In this document: piece after piece, positions 6,171-7,246 of the stretch
Layout of the letters: every line of letters starts with the position of its first letter
How positions within the stretch are numbered: position 1 is the first letter of the stretch
From: an uncultured Collinsella sp.
GTDB taxonomy: Bacteria; Actinomycetota; Coriobacteriia; Coriobacteriales; Coriobacteriaceae
Assembly (NCBI GenBank): GCA_900555355.1
Contig: USKV01000070.1
Coordinates: 1 to 7,246 of the forward strand
DNA length: 7,246 nt
Direction: 5' to 3'
Notes under the pieces: model-generated
Told to the model about the DNA's origin: nothing
Databases searched by the model: none
What the model saw: only the letters and a program-made list of their open reading frames with translations
Translations under genes and position numbers: made by a program

Positions 6171-7246
6171 ATGGGACTCTTGAAAGCTGGATTGGGTGCT
6201 GCCGGCGGCGTCATGGCCGACCAGTGGAAGGAATTTATCTATTGCGAATCGATGCCCGCTGACGTCTTGGCCTGCAAGGGCAGCAAGCGCACCGGCGGTC
6301 GCAGCTCCAACACGCGCGGCGAGGACAACGTCATCTCCAACGGCTCGGTCATCGCCGTCAACGACGGCCAGGGCATGCTCGTGGTGCAAAACGGCAAGAT
6401 CATCGAAGTCGCGCTGGAGCCCGGTGAGTTCGTCTTCGATACCGGCAGCGAGCCGAGCGTCTTTAGCGGCAACCTAGGCGATTCCATCAAGGAGACCTTC
6501 GCCAATATCGGCAGCCGCTTTACCTTTGGCGGCGACGCTGGCAAAGACCAGCGCGTCTACTTCATCAACACCAAGGAGATCATCGGCAACAAGTACGGCA
6601 CTGCCTCGCCTGTGCCCTTCCGCGTGGTCGATAACAACATTGGCCTGGATGTCGACATCTCCGTTCGCTGCAACGGCGAGTATTCGTACCGCATCACCAA
6701 CCCGCTGCTGTTCTACACCAACGTGTGCGGCAACGTGACCGATAGCTACACGCGCGATAAGATCGACAGCCAACTTAAGTCCGAGCTGCTCACCGCCCTG
6801 CAGCCCGCCTTTGCCAAGATCTCGGAGATGGGCATCCGCTACAGCGCCATCCCCGGCCACACCACCGAGCTCGCCCGCGCGCTCAACGAGGTCCTCTCGG
6901 CCGACTGGCGCGACCTGCGCGGTGTCGAAATCGTGAGCTTTGGTGTTAACTCCATCGCCGCCTCGCAAGAAGACGAGCAGATGATCAAGGACCTGCAGAA
7001 GGCCGCGGTCATGCGCGATCCCACCATGGCAGCCGCCAACATCGCCAGCGCCCAGAGCGACGCAATGCGCGCAGCAGCCGCCAACCCCAACGGCGCGATG
7101 GCCGGCTTTATGGGCATGGGCATGGCGGGCGGCATGGGCGGCATGAACGCCAGCCAGCTGTTCGCCGCCGGCCAGGCACAGCAGCAGGCTGCCCCGCAGC
7201 CGACTCCGACACCCGCCCCCGCACCGGCTCCTGCCGCTGCCCCCGC
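6171..7246 (+). CDS. SPFH/stomatin-family protein, YdjI-like (COG4260), 3' end outside window
   Basis: The frame opens at ATG 6171, behind AAAGGAAG (6157-6164), and stays open to the window edge (358 complete codons). It begins MGLLKAGLGAAGGVMADQWK and continues FIYCESMPADVLACKG, then GKIIEVALEPGEFVFDTG, PVPFRVVDNNIGLDVDISVRCNGEYSYRI and RGVEIVSFGVNSI. These are hallmarks of the YdjI branch of SPFH proteins, which database entries sometimes label 'virion core protein'. After the SPFH domain (to about residue 270) and a helical stretch comes a Gly/Met-rich segment (308-326), then a Gln/Pro/Ala-rich linker from about 334 to the edge. Family members carry a C-terminal zinc ribbon after such a linker; it is expected beyond the window but not seen. 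SPFH proteins oligomerise on membranes; YdjI in B. subtilis is recruited by YdjG/YdjH. There is no N-terminal transmembrane helix, so membrane attachment may depend on the YdjG-like neighbour. Confidence 0.87.
   Translation, partial: MGLLKAGLGAAGGVMADQWKEFIYCESMPADVLACKGSKRTGGRSSNTRGEDNVISNGSVIAVNDGQGMLVVQNGKIIEVALEPGEFVFDTGSEPSVFSGNLGDSIKETFANIGSRFTFGGDAGKDQRVYFINTKEIIGNKYGTASPVPFRVVDNNIGLDVDISVRCNGEYSYRITNPLLFYTNVCGNVTDSYTRDKIDSQLKSELLTALQPAFAKISEMGIRYSAIPGHTTELARALNEVLSADWRDLRGVEIVSFGVNSIAASQEDEQMIKDLQKAAVMRDPTMAAANIASAQSDAMRAAAANPNGAMAGFMGMGMAGGMGGMNASQLFAAGQAQQQAAPQPTPTPAPAPAPAAAP

Overview
The window looks like chromosomal DNA from a high-GC Gram-positive gut bacterium, most likely an actinomycete of the class Coriobacteriia (Collinsella-like). 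This rests on strongly GC-biased third codon positions, AGGAGG-type ribosome binding sites and the kinds of protein present. It is an inference, because no rRNA or other marker gene is in the window.

Layout. Positions 1-155 hold, on the minus strand, the 5' end of a sugar phosphotransferase (PTS) permease gene; only its EIIB domain is visible. A 490-base AT-richer divergent intergenic region follows, with repeated GTAAAC/GTTTAC hexamers and two near-operator palindromes. A plus-strand gene (646-1983) encodes a cytoplasmic alpha/beta-hydrolase with an N-terminal Ig-like domain (EstA/LpqC-type esterase or peptidase). Behind it lies a 125-base, two-armed inverted repeat centred on position 2056. 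Then comes a DUF1593/Sde182-type nucleoside-hydrolase-like protein (2248-3759). The first part suggests carbohydrate uptake and breakdown of esters or glycosides, although the substrates cannot be read from sequence.

The gap at 3760-4037 contains a strong GC-rich hairpin terminator flanked by two related REP-like hairpins that share the loop text GTCCCCAATGA. It separates the catabolic genes from a second, functionally different cluster.

That second cluster (4038 to the window end) is a tight, co-directional three-gene unit. It encodes a DUF4428 protein with zinc-binding CxxC pairs at both ends, a membrane protein with two N-terminal zinc ribbons and two C-terminal transmembrane helices (YdjG-like), and an SPFH/stomatin-family protein (YdjI-like, COG4260), cut by the window edge. 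In Bacillus subtilis, YdjG and YdjI are encoded beside PspA and work in an envelope-stress membrane complex. Here no pspA is visible and a DUF4428 protein leads the operon instead. This is the best candidate in the window for an under-described system.
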